64,000 nucleotides of DNA from Sandaracinobacteroides sp039808025 (lineage in GTDB: Bacteria > Pseudomonadota > Alphaproteobacteria > Sphingomonadales > Sphingomonadaceae). The notes below the pieces were generated by a model that saw only the letters and a list, made by a program, of their open reading frames with translations, did not search any database and was not told the DNA's origin. Position numbers and translations under genes: made by a program. The stretch is from contig JBDHSK010000006.1 of assembly GCA_039808025.1 (NCBI GenBank), positions 124,001 through 188,000 on the forward strand, given 5' to 3'. Of the stretch, positions 25,818 to 34,596 are shown one piece after another (position 1 is the first letter of the stretch; each line of letters opens with the position of its first letter).

Positions 25818-26753
25818 ATGCTGATCGGTCATGAACACCAGCGGGCAGACTTTCTGTCGGCGCTGAACAGCGGGCGCCTGCACCATGCCTGGCTGCTGAC
25901 AGGCCCGCGCGGCATCGGCAAGCGACGCTTTGCTGACTGGGCAGCCCTGAAACTGCTGGCCGATGACACAGGGCCAGACGATGTGTCGCCCGGACATCCC
26001 GTCGCCCGTCTGGTGGCGGCGGGTTCACATCCCGATCATCGGGTGCTGGCGCCGCCCGTGGAAGGGAAGGGCAGTGCCACTTCCACCATCACCGTCAACG
26101 AAGTGCGTGCGCACCGTGATTTTCTGCAAAGCCACCCGTCGATGGCGAATTGGCGGGTGATGATCGTCGATTCGATCGACGACATGAACCTGAACACCGC
26201 CAATGCCTTCCTGAAACTGCTTGAGGAACCGCGGCCCAACACCCTCTACCTCATGACCAGTCACGCCCCCGGTGGCCTGCTGGCCACGATCCGCTCGCGC
26301 TGCCGACGAATGGCGTTCGACAGGTTGCCGGATACCCAGACCCGGCAGGTTCTGGCCTCACTCTACCCGGATCTGCCGGAGCAGCAGCTGGCCTCGCTTG
26401 CCGGCGTTGCCAACGGGGCGCCGGGCGCCGTGCTCGAGCTGGGGGAAGCGGATATCGGCGACCTTGAACAGTGGATCGGCAGGCTGTTGCGCGGCGACGA
26501 TGCCATCAGTTTTGCCCGCACCTTTGCCGACAAGGCCGCAGCCAGCCGCCTGAAAGCACTTCTGACGATGGCGACCCAGCGGATAGCCGCCATCGCCCGC
26601 CGCAACCCGCATCCCCAAATCCTTGATCTTTATGATTCTGCCGAAACGCTGCTGCGTGATGCCATTCGCCTTGCCTATGATCGGGTTCAGGTGGCAATGG
26701 CTGTCGCCGACCTGCTGGCGCGTGCCGGCCGCATGGAATCCGGAAACTCATGA
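25818..26753 (+). CDS. holB: DNA polymerase III subunit delta'
   Basis: 311 residues. Delta' is part of the clamp-loader complex. The start I-G-H-E-H-Q-R resembles other delta' subunits, the Walker A-like segment reads G-P-R-G-I-G-K-R-R (Arg in place of the usual Ser/Thr, expected because delta' does not hydrolyse ATP), and the sensor region holds N-A-F-L-K-L-L-E-E-P followed by R-S-R-C. It is coupled to metG by an ATGA overlap at 26750-26753. In many alphaproteobacteria tmk precedes holB; here thiC on the other strand lies upstream instead. The start has no clear ribosome-binding site. Confidence 0.92.
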   Translation: MLIGHEHQRADFLSALNSGRLHHAWLLTGPRGIGKRRFADWAALKLLADDTGPDDVSPGHPVARLVAAGSHPDHRVLAPPVEGKGSATSTITVNEVRAHRDFLQSHPSMANWRVMIVDSIDDMNLNTANAFLKLLEEPRPNTLYLMTSHAPGGLLATIRSRCRRMAFDRLPDTQTRQVLASLYPDLPEQQLASLAGVANGAPGAVLELGEADIGDLEQWIGRLLRGDDAISFARTFADKAAASRLKALLTMATQRIAAIARRNPHPQILDLYDSAETLLRDAIRLAYDRVQVAMAVADLLARAGRMESGNS

Positions 26754-28276
26754 ACCGTTACTATATCACCACTGCCATCAGCTATCCCAATGGCCAGCCA
26801 CATATCGGCCACGCCTACGAGGCCATCGCGACCGACTGGCTGGCCCGCTTTGCCCGCCTCGACGGGCGCCAGGTATTTTTCCTGACCGGCACCGACGAAC
26901 ACGGGCTGAAGATTGCCCAGGCCGCTCGCAAGACCGGTGTCTCTCCCAAGGCTTTCGTCGACGACATGGTGCGTTACTTCAAGGATATGGATGCGCGGCT
27001 TGATATCAGCTTCGATCGGTTCATCCGCACCACCGACAACGACCACAAGGCGGCCGTGCAGGAACTGTGGAAGCGGATGGAAGCCGCCGGAGACATCTAC
27101 CTCGACCGTTACGAAGGCTGGTATTCCGTCCGCGACGAAGCCTATTACGACGAGGATGAGATCGTCACCGCCGACGATGGAACCCGGCTTGCCCCCACCG
27201 GAACGGCCGTGGAATGGACTGTTGAGGAAAGCTGGTTTTTCCGCCTGTCACGCTATCAGCAGCCCCTTATCGACCTTTATGCCAGCCAGCCAGAGTTCAT
27301 ACGGCCTGCCAACCGTTTGAACGAGATGCGCGCCTTTGTTGAGCGCGGTCTCAAAGATCTGTCGATCAGCCGCACCAGTTTCGACTGGGGGGTGCCGGTG
27401 CCGAATGCACCGGGCCATGTGATGTATGTGTGGGTGGACGCTCTCGCCAATTACCTGACCGGCGCCGGCTGGCCCGATGAGGGTGACATCTGGCCTGCCA
27501 ACCTGCATGTGATCGGCAAGGATGTCGTGCGGTTTCACGCCATTTACTGGCCCGCCTTCCTGATGTCGGCAGGGCTGCCGCTGCCGGGCGGAATTTTCGG
27601 CCATGGGTTCGTGTTGAACCGTGGCGAGAAGATGTCGAAATCACTGGGCAATGTGGTTGAGCCTCTGTCGCTTTGCGATCTCTTCGGGGTTGACCAGCTG
27701 CGCTATTACCTGTTGCGAGCGATCCAGTTCGGGCAGGACGGCGAATGGAGCCACGAGGCCATCGGCCGGCGCATCAATGCCGACCTTGCCAATGACCTTG
27801 GCAATCTGGCGCAGCGGACACTGGCGATGATCGCCAGGAACTGCGGCGGAATGGTTCCTGCTGATGGGCCGGCAATCAGCGATGACAGGCAGTTACTTGC
27901 GGATGTGGGGACCATGCTTGAGCAGGCCCGCGCCGCCCATGCAGCGGTGCGCCCTGATGTGGCCCTCGATGCCATCTGGGCCAGGGTTTCGGCCGTCAAT
28001 GCCTATCTGAACGACATGGCGCCCTGGGCCCTGCGCAAGACCGACCCGGCGCGTGCCGATATCGTGCTCTATCATGCCGCTGAATGTGTGCGGCAGATCG
28101 CGCTTCTGGTGCAGCCGGCCATGCCGCAAAGTGCGTCACGGCTGCTCGATCAACTGGGGGTGCCCGCAAGCGATCGGGACTTTGCAGCAATCGGCAAAAG
28201 GCTGGTTCCGGGCACACCGCTTCCGGCACCCCAGGGCGTCTTTCCCCGTTGGACAGAGCCTGCCGACGCGCAATAA
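26750..28276 (+). CDS. metG: Methionyl-tRNA synthetase
   Basis: 508 residues. Class I synthetase charging tRNA-Met. The HIGH motif is P-H-I-G-H at residues 17-21, and K-M-S-K-S is at residues 294-298. The protein is of the short type, without the carboxy-terminal tRNA-binding (EMAP-like) domain, as in many alphaproteobacteria. ATG overlaps the holB stop. It is convergent with nhaA, 8 bases away. Confidence 0.97.
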   Translation: MNRYYITTAISYPNGQPHIGHAYEAIATDWLARFARLDGRQVFFLTGTDEHGLKIAQAARKTGVSPKAFVDDMVRYFKDMDARLDISFDRFIRTTDNDHKAAVQELWKRMEAAGDIYLDRYEGWYSVRDEAYYDEDEIVTADDGTRLAPTGTAVEWTVEESWFFRLSRYQQPLIDLYASQPEFIRPANRLNEMRAFVERGLKDLSISRTSFDWGVPVPNAPGHVMYVWVDALANYLTGAGWPDEGDIWPANLHVIGKDVVRFHAIYWPAFLMSAGLPLPGGIFGHGFVLNRGEKMSKSLGNVVEPLSLCDLFGVDQLRYYLLRAIQFGQDGEWSHEAIGRRINADLANDLGNLAQRTLAMIARNCGGMVPADGPAISDDRQLLADVGTMLEQARAAHAAVRPDVALDAIWARVSAVNAYLNDMAPWALRKTDPARADIVLYHAAECVRQIALLVQPAMPQSASRLLDQLGVPASDRDFAAIGKRLVPGTPLPAPQGVFPRWTEPADAQ

Positions 28277-28284
28277 CTGCTGGT

Positions 28285-29481
28285 TCAGCGGAAGTGTCGC
28301 TCGTCTCCGCCACCCGTGAAGATGTCGGCTTCGTCGACGCCGCTACTCTGGTGACGGTAGACGATTGCCAGAATGATCAGGCCGATGATCGCCGAGGCAA
28401 GTGAACCGGCGTAAACGCCCATTTTCATCGCCAGTTCGGCGCCGGCATCGTTGAAGGCCAGCTTGCCAATAAACAGGCTCATGGTGAAGCCGATACCAGC
28501 CACAAAGCCGGTTCCCACCAGCGCTGGCGCTGGACCGGGGAGCCGCGCTTTCAGTAAGGCCGCTCCCAGCAGGGTGCCAAGAGTGATGCCGATGGGCTTG
28601 CCAAGAAACAGGCCAAGCGCCACCCCCAGCCCCACCGGGTGGGCAAGGGTGGCAGCAAACCCGCCACCCACCGAAGCGCCGGCGCTGGCCAGGGCAAAGA
28701 CCGGCATGACCCCGTAATGCACATAAGGGCGCAACCGGTGTTCAAGATCGATCAGCAACGATGACCCGTCACGGCCACGCATGGGAATGGCGAGCGCCGC
28801 AAGCACCCCGGCAATCGTCGGATTCACCCCGCTCATCTGCATGGCCACCCACATCGGCATGGCCAGCAGCATGTACATGCCATGCCAGTTGAGGCGTGCC
28901 CGCATCATGACAAGCATCGGCACATAGAACAGACAGACGACACCGAGCCAGCGCAAGTCGATGGTATCGGAATAGAAAAAGGCAATGATCAGAATGGCAA
29001 AGAGATCATCGACAACGGCGATCGCCAGCAGAAAAACCTTGATCGGCGGGGGAACCCGGCGCCCCAGGAGGGCGATCACGCCAAGGGCAAAGGCGATATC
29101 GGTAGCCGACGGGATTGCCCAGCCGTGGTCAAAGCCCGACGAGCGATTGAGATAAAGATAGATGAGGGCAGGGCAGACAACCCCTCCCATGGCAGCGATC
29201 AGCGGCAGCATTGCGGTTGAGCGGCTCGACAGGGCGCCTTCTACCAGCTCGCGCTTCAGTTCCAGCCCGACGTAGAAAAAGAACACGGCCATCAGCAGGT
29301 TTTTCACCCAGCTGGCAAGCGACATCGAGATCTCGATGGAACGGAACCTCACGGATCCGATGCTTTGCAGCACATCACTCTGGATGGGAGCCCAGGTAGA
29401 ATTGGCAATCACCATGGCGATGACCGCCGAGCCCAGCAATACAAGTCCGGGCCAGGCCTCGGCAGGAATTTTTCGGTTCAT
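28285..29481 (-). CDS. nhaA: Na+/H+ antiporter NhaA
   Basis: 398 residues with about 12 hydrophobic segments. NhaA exports sodium in exchange for protons at the inner membrane. The first helix region N-S-x-W-A-P, the S-A-T-D-I-A-F-A-L-G segment (functional aspartate) and the V-V-D-D-L-F-A-I pair of aspartates that bind Na+ are all present. It lies on the minus strand between metG and tatD, splitting a gene run that is usually continuous, and is divergent from tatD with a 63-base gap. Confidence 0.95.
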   Translation of the reverse strand: MNRKIPAEAWPGLVLLGSAVIAMVIANSTWAPIQSDVLQSIGSVRFRSIEISMSLASWVKNLLMAVFFFYVGLELKRELVEGALSSRSTAMLPLIAAMGGVVCPALIYLYLNRSSGFDHGWAIPSATDIAFALGVIALLGRRVPPPIKVFLLAIAVVDDLFAILIIAFFYSDTIDLRWLGVVCLFYVPMLVMMRARLNWHGMYMLLAMPMWVAMQMSGVNPTIAGVLAALAIPMRGRDGSSLLIDLEHRLRPYVHYGVMPVFALASAGASVGGGFAATLAHPVGLGVALGLFLGKPIGITLGTLLGAALLKARLPGPAPALVGTGFVAGIGFTMSLFIGKLAFNDAGAELAMKMGVYAGSLASAIIGLIILAIVYRHQSSGVDEADIFTGGGDERHFR

Positions 29482-29544
29482 GGTGCGTTTTTAACAGCAC
29501 GAGGCAAGATTGAAACCCCGTCGCAACCGCGCCACATATGGTTG

Positions 29545-30321
29545 ATGTTCATCGATTCCCACTGCCATCTGAATTATCCGGGCCTTGTCGAACACGAGGC
29601 CGACGTGCTGGAACGTGCCACCGATGCCGGCGTTGAGGCCATGATCTCGATCTCCACACGCCAATCGGAATGGGCGAACGTCGTTGCCGGCGCTGATCGC
29701 CACCCGCATGTCTTTGCATCCGTGGGTATCCACCCGCACGAGGCCGATCAGCACCCCGATGTCGACTGGCGCAAGCTGGTTGCGGCAGCAGGGCACCACA
29801 AGGTTGTTGGCATAGGCGAATCCGGGCTGGATTATTACTATGACAAATCCGACCGCGCTCAACAGCGGCAGAGCTTTCGTTCCCACATCACTGCCGCTCG
29901 AACCACCGGGCTGCCACTGATCGTGCACACCCGCGATGCCGAGGACGACACCATCGCGATCTTGCAAGAGGAAATGGCTTCAGGCGCATTCCCGATGGTC
30001 ATTCACTGTTTCACCGGCAGTCGCAGGCTGGCAGAGGCGTGCTTGCAGCTTGGGGCCTATATCTCCATCTCGGGGATCGTGACTTTCAGGAACGCCAAAG
30101 ACTTGCAGGATACAGCTGCCATCATACCGGAAGACCGGTTGTTGATTGAAACCGATGCGCCGTTCCTTGCGCCGGTTCCGGTTCGCGGCAAGGTGTGCGA
30201 ACCGGCGTTCGTCGCCCATACCGCCGCCTTTCTGACGCGTTTGCGCGGAGTCGATCTGGAAAGTCTGGCTGCGGCAACCACCGCCAATACCCGTCGGCTG
30301 TTCAGCAAGATGGCCGGTTGA
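29545..30321 (+). CDS. tatD: TatD-family metal-dependent deoxyribonuclease
   Basis: 258 residues. The amino-terminal F-I-D-S-H-C-H-L motif binds metal; G-I-H-P-H-E, G-E-S-G-L-D-Y-Y, V-H-T-R-D-A, H-C-F-T-G and I-E-T-D-A-P-F-L follow in the usual order. TatD proteins are 3'-5' exonucleases acting in DNA repair or turnover. ATG at 29545 begins directly at the family start. The stop overlaps the next ATG (TGATG), so it is coupled to the metallohydrolase gene. Confidence 0.95.
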   Translation: MFIDSHCHLNYPGLVEHEADVLERATDAGVEAMISISTRQSEWANVVAGADRHPHVFASVGIHPHEADQHPDVDWRKLVAAAGHHKVVGIGESGLDYYYDKSDRAQQRQSFRSHITAARTTGLPLIVHTRDAEDDTIAILQEEMASGAFPMVIHCFTGSRRLAEACLQLGAYISISGIVTFRNAKDLQDTAAIIPEDRLLIETDAPFLAPVPVRGKVCEPAFVAHTAAFLTRLRGVDLESLAAATTANTRRLFSKMAG

Positions 30322-31130
30322 TGCAGGTGCGGATGCTGGGGTGTGGCACATCTTCAGGGGTGCCCCGAATCGGCAACAACTGGGGGCAATGTGACCCTGC
30401 TAATCCGCGCAACCGCCGACGCCGGGTTTCGATTCTGGTTGAGGCAGGCGATGTCAGGCTTCTGGTGGATACCGGGCCAGACCTGCGCGAACAATTGCTG
30501 GATGCCGATGTGTCGTGGGTCACGGCCGTGCTCTATACCCATGATCACGCCGACCACACGCATGGGATCGACGACCTGCGACAGCTTTATCACAACATGG
30601 GCCATCGTGTTGATCTTTATATGGATTTGCGAACACGATCAGGACTTCGCAATCGCTTTTCCTATGTGTTTGCCGGTCGGTCCGGCTATTCTCCGACTGC
30701 CCGGGCGCATCTGCTGGACTCCGAGATGCAGTTCGGGCCCATTACCGTCAGGCCGTTCCGCCAGCACCACGGGCCTATCGATTCCACGGGGTTTCGCTTT
30801 GATTGCAATGGTCTGAGCCTTGCCTATTCAACGGATGTGAACGGCATTCCCGAGGCCAGCTGGCCACTGCTGATAGGGCTGGACCTGTGGATCGTCGATG
30901 CCTTGCGCCGGGAACCGCACCCGACCCACAGCCACCTGGCGAGAACCCTGGAATGGATCGACCGCGCGCGACCGCGCGAGGCCTGGTTGACTCACATGGA
31001 CCAGTCCATGGACCATGACGCCTTGCTGAAGGAATTGCCCGACGGTGTGACCCCGGGGTTCGATGGCCGCCAGTGGCCAGCCCACAACGCCGATCACGGA
31101 TTACCTATAGTCAGGGCAGTTGGGCGATGA
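30321..31130 (+). CDS. MBL-fold metallohydrolase (PhnP-like)
   Basis: 269 residues. The zinc motif T-H-D-H-A-D-H is at residues 73-79, preceded by D-T-G-P-D-L-R, and L-G-C-G-T-S-S-G-V-P at the amino end matches the PhnP subgroup of metallo-beta-lactamase-fold phosphodiesterases. Cysteine 24 and the N-R-R-R-R-V-S-I segment are also seen in this group. No phn genes are present, so a role in phosphonate use is not indicated; in sphingomonads this gene normally follows tatD. ATG overlaps the tatD stop; its own stop overlaps the next small gene. Confidence 0.92.
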   Translation: MQVRMLGCGTSSGVPRIGNNWGQCDPANPRNRRRRVSILVEAGDVRLLVDTGPDLREQLLDADVSWVTAVLYTHDHADHTHGIDDLRQLYHNMGHRVDLYMDLRTRSGLRNRFSYVFAGRSGYSPTARAHLLDSEMQFGPITVRPFRQHHGPIDSTGFRFDCNGLSLAYSTDVNGIPEASWPLLIGLDLWIVDALRREPHPTHSHLARTLEWIDRARPREAWLTHMDQSMDHDALLKELPDGVTPGFDGRQWPAHNADHGLPIVRAVGR

Positions 31131-31288
31131 TGTGGGTGGCAGTTCTGCTGTCGCTGCTTCTGGTGATGGCGCTGAACCGCTCGGTCTTCACTTCATTAGG
31201 CATGGCAAAATCTGCCCGGATACTGTTGATATGGGCTGTGATTATCGTTCTGGCGGTTGTGGTTCTGCGATGGGTTGGCGTGGCATAG
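31127..31288 (+). CDS. Small membrane protein, unknown function
   Basis: 53 residues with two hydrophobic helices (about residues 3-16 and 30-46) separated by a short basic loop containing K-S-A-R. The ATG at 31127 overlaps the preceding stop (ATGA) and is immediately followed by a second ATG at 31130. Its coupling to the metallohydrolase, its clean length and the absence of a competing frame support a real gene. I do not recognise a family. Confidence 0.65.
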   Translation: MMWVAVLLSLLLVMALNRSVFTSLGMAKSARILLIWAVIIVLAVVVLRWVGVA

Positions 31289-31426
31289 GATATTTGATTT
31301 AACATAATATGCATTATCAGGATATATGATACTCTCAGTAAGGCTTCTCCTGAAAGCGCCATCCACTGAAACCATTGCCGATCGATTGCTCTTGCCAACT
31401 ACCCGGTTGCAGATGATGACCCATAT

Positions 31427-32221
31427 ATGACCACCAAACCCCTGCCCATACCGGAAAATACCCAAACGCCTCAGCAGGTATCGCAGTTTCTCCGGCTGGT
31501 AGCCATCATGGACCGGTTGCGGGGCCCTGATGGCTGCGAGTGGGATCGCGCCCAGAATTTCCAGTCAATTGCCCCCTATACCGTCGAGGAAGCCCATGAG
31601 GTGGCCGATGCCATTGCCCGCAACGACATGGCCGACTTGCAGGAGGAACTGGGAGACCTGCTTTTGCAGGTGGTGTTCCATGCCCGGATGGCCAGCGAAG
31701 AGCGGCTGTTCACCCTTGCGGATGTGGTGAAGTCGATTGCTGACAAGATGGAGCGCCGACACCCGCATATCTTTGCCGGAAGTGAAGAGCGCGGCGTTAA
31801 CGCCGTGCGGATGAACTGGGAAGCAATCAAGGCCGCCGAGAAACCGCGCCTTTCCGTTCTGGACGGTGTGGCGCTGGGGCTTCCTGCCCTGTTGCGGGCG
31901 CAGAAACTGTCTGATCGGGCCGCGCAACGAAACTTTGACTGGCCCGACGCTGCCAGCGCCTTGCAGAAAGTAGACGAGGAAATGGCCGAACTGGCGGCAG
32001 CCTCGACAGCGGCCGAGCGGCAGGAGGAAGCTGGCGACCTGCTGTTCGCAATGGTCAACTATCTGCGGCATCTGGACATCGATGCCGAAACCGCCTTGCG
32101 ACTGGCCACCGCCAAGTTCGAGAAGCGGTTTCGCCTGATCGAATCCGCTCCGGGGTTCACCAGCGCCACACCAGCGGAAAAAGAGGCTCTGTGGCAATCC
32201 GCAAAGGCGCAGCTGGGCTGA
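31427..32221 (+). CDS. mazG: Nucleoside triphosphate pyrophosphohydrolase MazG
   Basis: 264 residues. MazG hydrolyses NTPs and dNTPs to monophosphates. Two MazG-fold halves are visible: the first with C-x-W-D-x-A-Q and E-E-A-H-E-V plus E-E-L-G-D-L-L-L-Q, the second with K-V-D-E-E-M-A-E-L and E-E-A-G-D-L-L-F-A. These acidic groups bind magnesium. Preceded by a 138-base gap that is AT-rich at its left side; convergent with the cytochrome b gene. Confidence 0.95.
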   Translation: MTTKPLPIPENTQTPQQVSQFLRLVAIMDRLRGPDGCEWDRAQNFQSIAPYTVEEAHEVADAIARNDMADLQEELGDLLLQVVFHARMASEERLFTLADVVKSIADKMERRHPHIFAGSEERGVNAVRMNWEAIKAAEKPRLSVLDGVALGLPALLRAQKLSDRAAQRNFDWPDAASALQKVDEEMAELAAASTAAERQEEAGDLLFAMVNYLRHLDIDAETALRLATAKFEKRFRLIESAPGFTSATPAEKEALWQSAKAQLG

Positions 32222-32250
32222 ACCGCTGAGGGCGTTCGCCCCCGTGTCGG

Positions 32251-32907
32251 TTACAACGGAAAGCCTTTGGCCACATACCAGACGAACAGCGCCGCAACCG
32301 ACACACAAAGCAGGAACCGCCAGGCAGGGGCCGGTTCCATTCCGGCAACGGAACTGCCTGAGACGGTTCGAGATCCCGTCACCATCGGCCGCACCAGATT
32401 ATCGCGTTTCACCAGCAGATAGAAGGCGATTGCCGCCAGGTGCAGCACGATCAGCCCCTGCAGAACCGTGAACGACGCATCATGGATGGCCGCCGCCTGC
32501 CTCCCCTGCTGGAAGCTGACATAATGCGACAGCGGCCCGGACTCGAGCCCATCGACATCGACGGCGAATAGCCCGGTTGCCACCTGAATGACCAGAGTGA
32601 GCAGCAGGGCAACGACACTGAGTGCCCCCAGCGGATTATGGCCTACCCGGCCGCTGTCATGGCCACCCAGATGCCGCAGTATTGCTGCCGGGCCGCGCAC
32701 GAAGTGAGAGAAGCGCGCTGTATTACTTCCCACGAACCCCCACAGAATGCGGAACACCAGCAGAAAGCAGATGGCAAGGCCACTGTATTGGTGCCAGTCC
32801 ATGCGGCTGGTTTCCGCAGTCCACCAGGAAAAGCCGATCAGAACCACCAGCAACCAATGAAAGCTGCGAATGGGGCGATCCCATACAGCTACCACCTTCG
32901 CAGACAT
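32251..32907 (-). CDS. Cytochrome b561-like membrane protein
   Basis: 218 residues with four predicted transmembrane helices plus a fifth near the carboxy end. Candidate heme ligands are the histidines in R-S-F-H-W-L (helix 1), W-H-Q-Y-S-G (helix 2), and I-H-D-A-S-F and L-H-L-A-A-I-A (late helices), as in the cytochrome b/b6 (Ni-Fe-hydrogenase b-type) family. It most likely passes electrons between quinones and a periplasmic c-type cytochrome; the cytochrome c' gene 36 bases upstream on the same strand is the obvious partner. Confidence 0.88.
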   Translation of the reverse strand: MSAKVVAVWDRPIRSFHWLLVVLIGFSWWTAETSRMDWHQYSGLAICFLLVFRILWGFVGSNTARFSHFVRGPAAILRHLGGHDSGRVGHNPLGALSVVALLLTLVIQVATGLFAVDVDGLESGPLSHYVSFQQGRQAAAIHDASFTVLQGLIVLHLAAIAFYLLVKRDNLVRPMVTGSRTVSGSSVAGMEPAPAWRFLLCVSVAALFVWYVAKGFPL

Positions 32908-32943
32908 GGTCTCCTCCCTGCCAGGTTCGCCGTGGACTGCCGG

Positions 32944-33396
32944 CTATTTCTTCTCGGCCCGGAAATCGGTATGGCAGCCCTTACACGCCTGCCCCAGATT
33001 CCTGGCGCCGTCTCGGATGCGCGCCGCATCGCCTGAGGCCACGATCCTGGAAAAGCTGCCGGCCTCGGCGGCGAACTTGTCTTGCGCTGCCTTGAACTTG
33101 GCGGTTTGCGTCCAGATCTCCGCCTTGGCCAGCGTCTTCACCCCCGATGTCGGGCCGGTGCCCGCCGGAAACAGGCTGTATTGCCTGGTGGCCATGTCGG
33201 TGATCGTCTTGACAGACTGCTGCATGACCGCCTGGCTGGGGGCTGGCTTGCGAAGCTCATCCTGGATCTTCTTGAACGCATCCCCCATGGCTTCATAGGC
33301 CTTGTGACGCACGGAAATCTGGGCGGCGGCATTCTGCGCCAGCAGCGGTGCAGCGGGAGCCGCCAATATCAACGCCGCGATCAGGGGCTTAAGCAT
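32944..33396 (-). CDS. Cytochrome c'-type protein
   Basis: 150 residues. A signal peptide covers residues 1-21 (cleavage after L-L-A-Q). The mature chain is a predicted four-helix bundle with the heme motif C-K-G-C-H at residues 138-142 near the carboxy end, characteristic of cytochrome c' (class II) and unlike class I proteins, where it is amino-terminal. Members bind NO or act as electron carriers. A GGAGAGGAGA precedes the ATG at 33396. It is the first gene of a pair with the cytochrome b561-like gene. Confidence 0.9.
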   Translation of the reverse strand: MLKPLIAALILAAPAAPLLAQNAAAQISVRHKAYEAMGDAFKKIQDELRKPAPSQAVMQQSVKTITDMATRQYSLFPAGTGPTSGVKTLAKAEIWTQTAKFKAAQDKFAAEAGSFSRIVASGDAARIRDGARNLGQACKGCHTDFRAEKK

Positions 33397-33478
33397 CACG
33401 TCTCCTCTCCGGTATGGCTGTTGTTTCAACCATGAAGCACCTTTTGGCAAGACGCAATTTCCTTGCCCCTGAACGGTC

Positions 33479-34384
33479 TCAGTGCGGCTGACGGGCTCCG
33501 CCGATGGCGACCTGCCCTTGCGCCAGCCCCGAATCGGGAACCAGTTCATCCCCACGATCCCTGATCTCGGCGATGCGGGCGGCCACTGTTTCAACGGTCA
33601 GGGCATCGTCTGCAACATGAATACCCTGTGTCAGGGTGACGTTCGATGCTTCGAAGCCGCCACCGCCAGCGTTCAGAATCACGTTGGTTGGCGCTTCGTC
33701 GCTGACCAGATAAAGGGCCGCCGGCGATACGGCGTGGGGCTGAATACGGGCAAGCACCTCGGGCGGCATCAGGTTTTCCGTCATGCGGGTGGCAGCCAGT
33801 GGCGCAATGGCGTTGACATGGATGTTGTTGCGCGCGCCCTCAAGCGCCAGTGTCTTCATCAGCCCCACCAGCCCCATCTTGGCAGCGCCATAATTGGCTT
33901 GCCCGAAGTTGCCATAAAGCCCTGACGAGGAAGTCGTCATCAGGATCCGGCCAAACCCCTGCTCGCGCATATGCTCCCACACCGCTTTCGAACAGATGGC
34001 GCTGCCCATCAGATGCACCTCGATCACCGCCCGGAAATCTTCGATTTCCATCTTGGCGAAGGTTTTATCCCGCAGGATTCCGGCATTATTGATAAGGATG
34101 TCGACCTTGCCGAACGTAGCGATCGCTTCGGCAACCATGACAGCGACCGCGGACTGATCAGTTACCGAGGCGCCACTGGCGATTGCCGTGCCGCCGGCTG
34201 CCGTGATCTCATCGACGACCGTCTGAGCCGCCACCGGGCTGCCACCGCCGCCCGACAGGGTTCCACCCAGATCATTGACCACCACCCTGGCGCCGCGGCT
34301 GGCGAGATCGAGGGCATATTGACGGCCCAGCCCCCCTCCTGCGCCGGTCACAATTGCCACGCGGTTGTCAAAGCGGATCGCCAT
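33479..34384 (-). CDS. Short-chain dehydrogenase, 3-hydroxyacyl-CoA dehydrogenase-like
   Basis: 301 residues. The NAD(P)-binding motif T-G-A-G-G-G-L-G-R is at about residues 12-20, N-N-A-G-I-L near 95-100, a serine near 150, and the active-site Y-G-A-A-K near 166. The N-D-L-G-G-T and L-R-D-K-T-F segments place it near the multifunctional peroxisomal-type / 3-hydroxyacyl-CoA dehydrogenases. It is about 50 residues longer than a minimal short-chain dehydrogenase, due to a carboxy-terminal extension. A GGGAG lies before the ATG at 34384. No fatty-acid genes are near, so the substrate is a guess. Confidence 0.88.
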   Translation of the reverse strand: MAIRFDNRVAIVTGAGGGLGRQYALDLASRGARVVVNDLGGTLSGGGGSPVAAQTVVDEITAAGGTAIASGASVTDQSAVAVMVAEAIATFGKVDILINNAGILRDKTFAKMEIEDFRAVIEVHLMGSAICSKAVWEHMREQGFGRILMTTSSSGLYGNFGQANYGAAKMGLVGLMKTLALEGARNNIHVNAIAPLAATRMTENLMPPEVLARIQPHAVSPAALYLVSDEAPTNVILNAGGGGFEASNVTLTQGIHVADDALTVETVAARIAEIRDRGDELVPDSGLAQGQVAIGGARQPH

Positions 34385-34596
34385 GAAAATCACTCCCTGC
34401 AGATATGAAGGTATCGGCAATCGCCGATTCCCGGATGCCGACGAATGCGGCCGCAGCGTTCCTTTGCACCGGCAAGCAGCCTCGTCCAGTCACCTGATAG
34501 AAAAAATTTATCCACCAGAAGCAACGACATGCTCATGGCCGCGCCAGCGCCCTGCCCTGCAATACCCCTGCGCGATGCCAGCCCGAGGGCGGAAGC

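Noticed and set aside
34413..34428. ATCGGC-AATC-GCCGAT inverted repeat before the short-chain dehydrogenase
   Set aside because: Six-base GC-rich arms of this sort are expected by chance in this genome; no other support.
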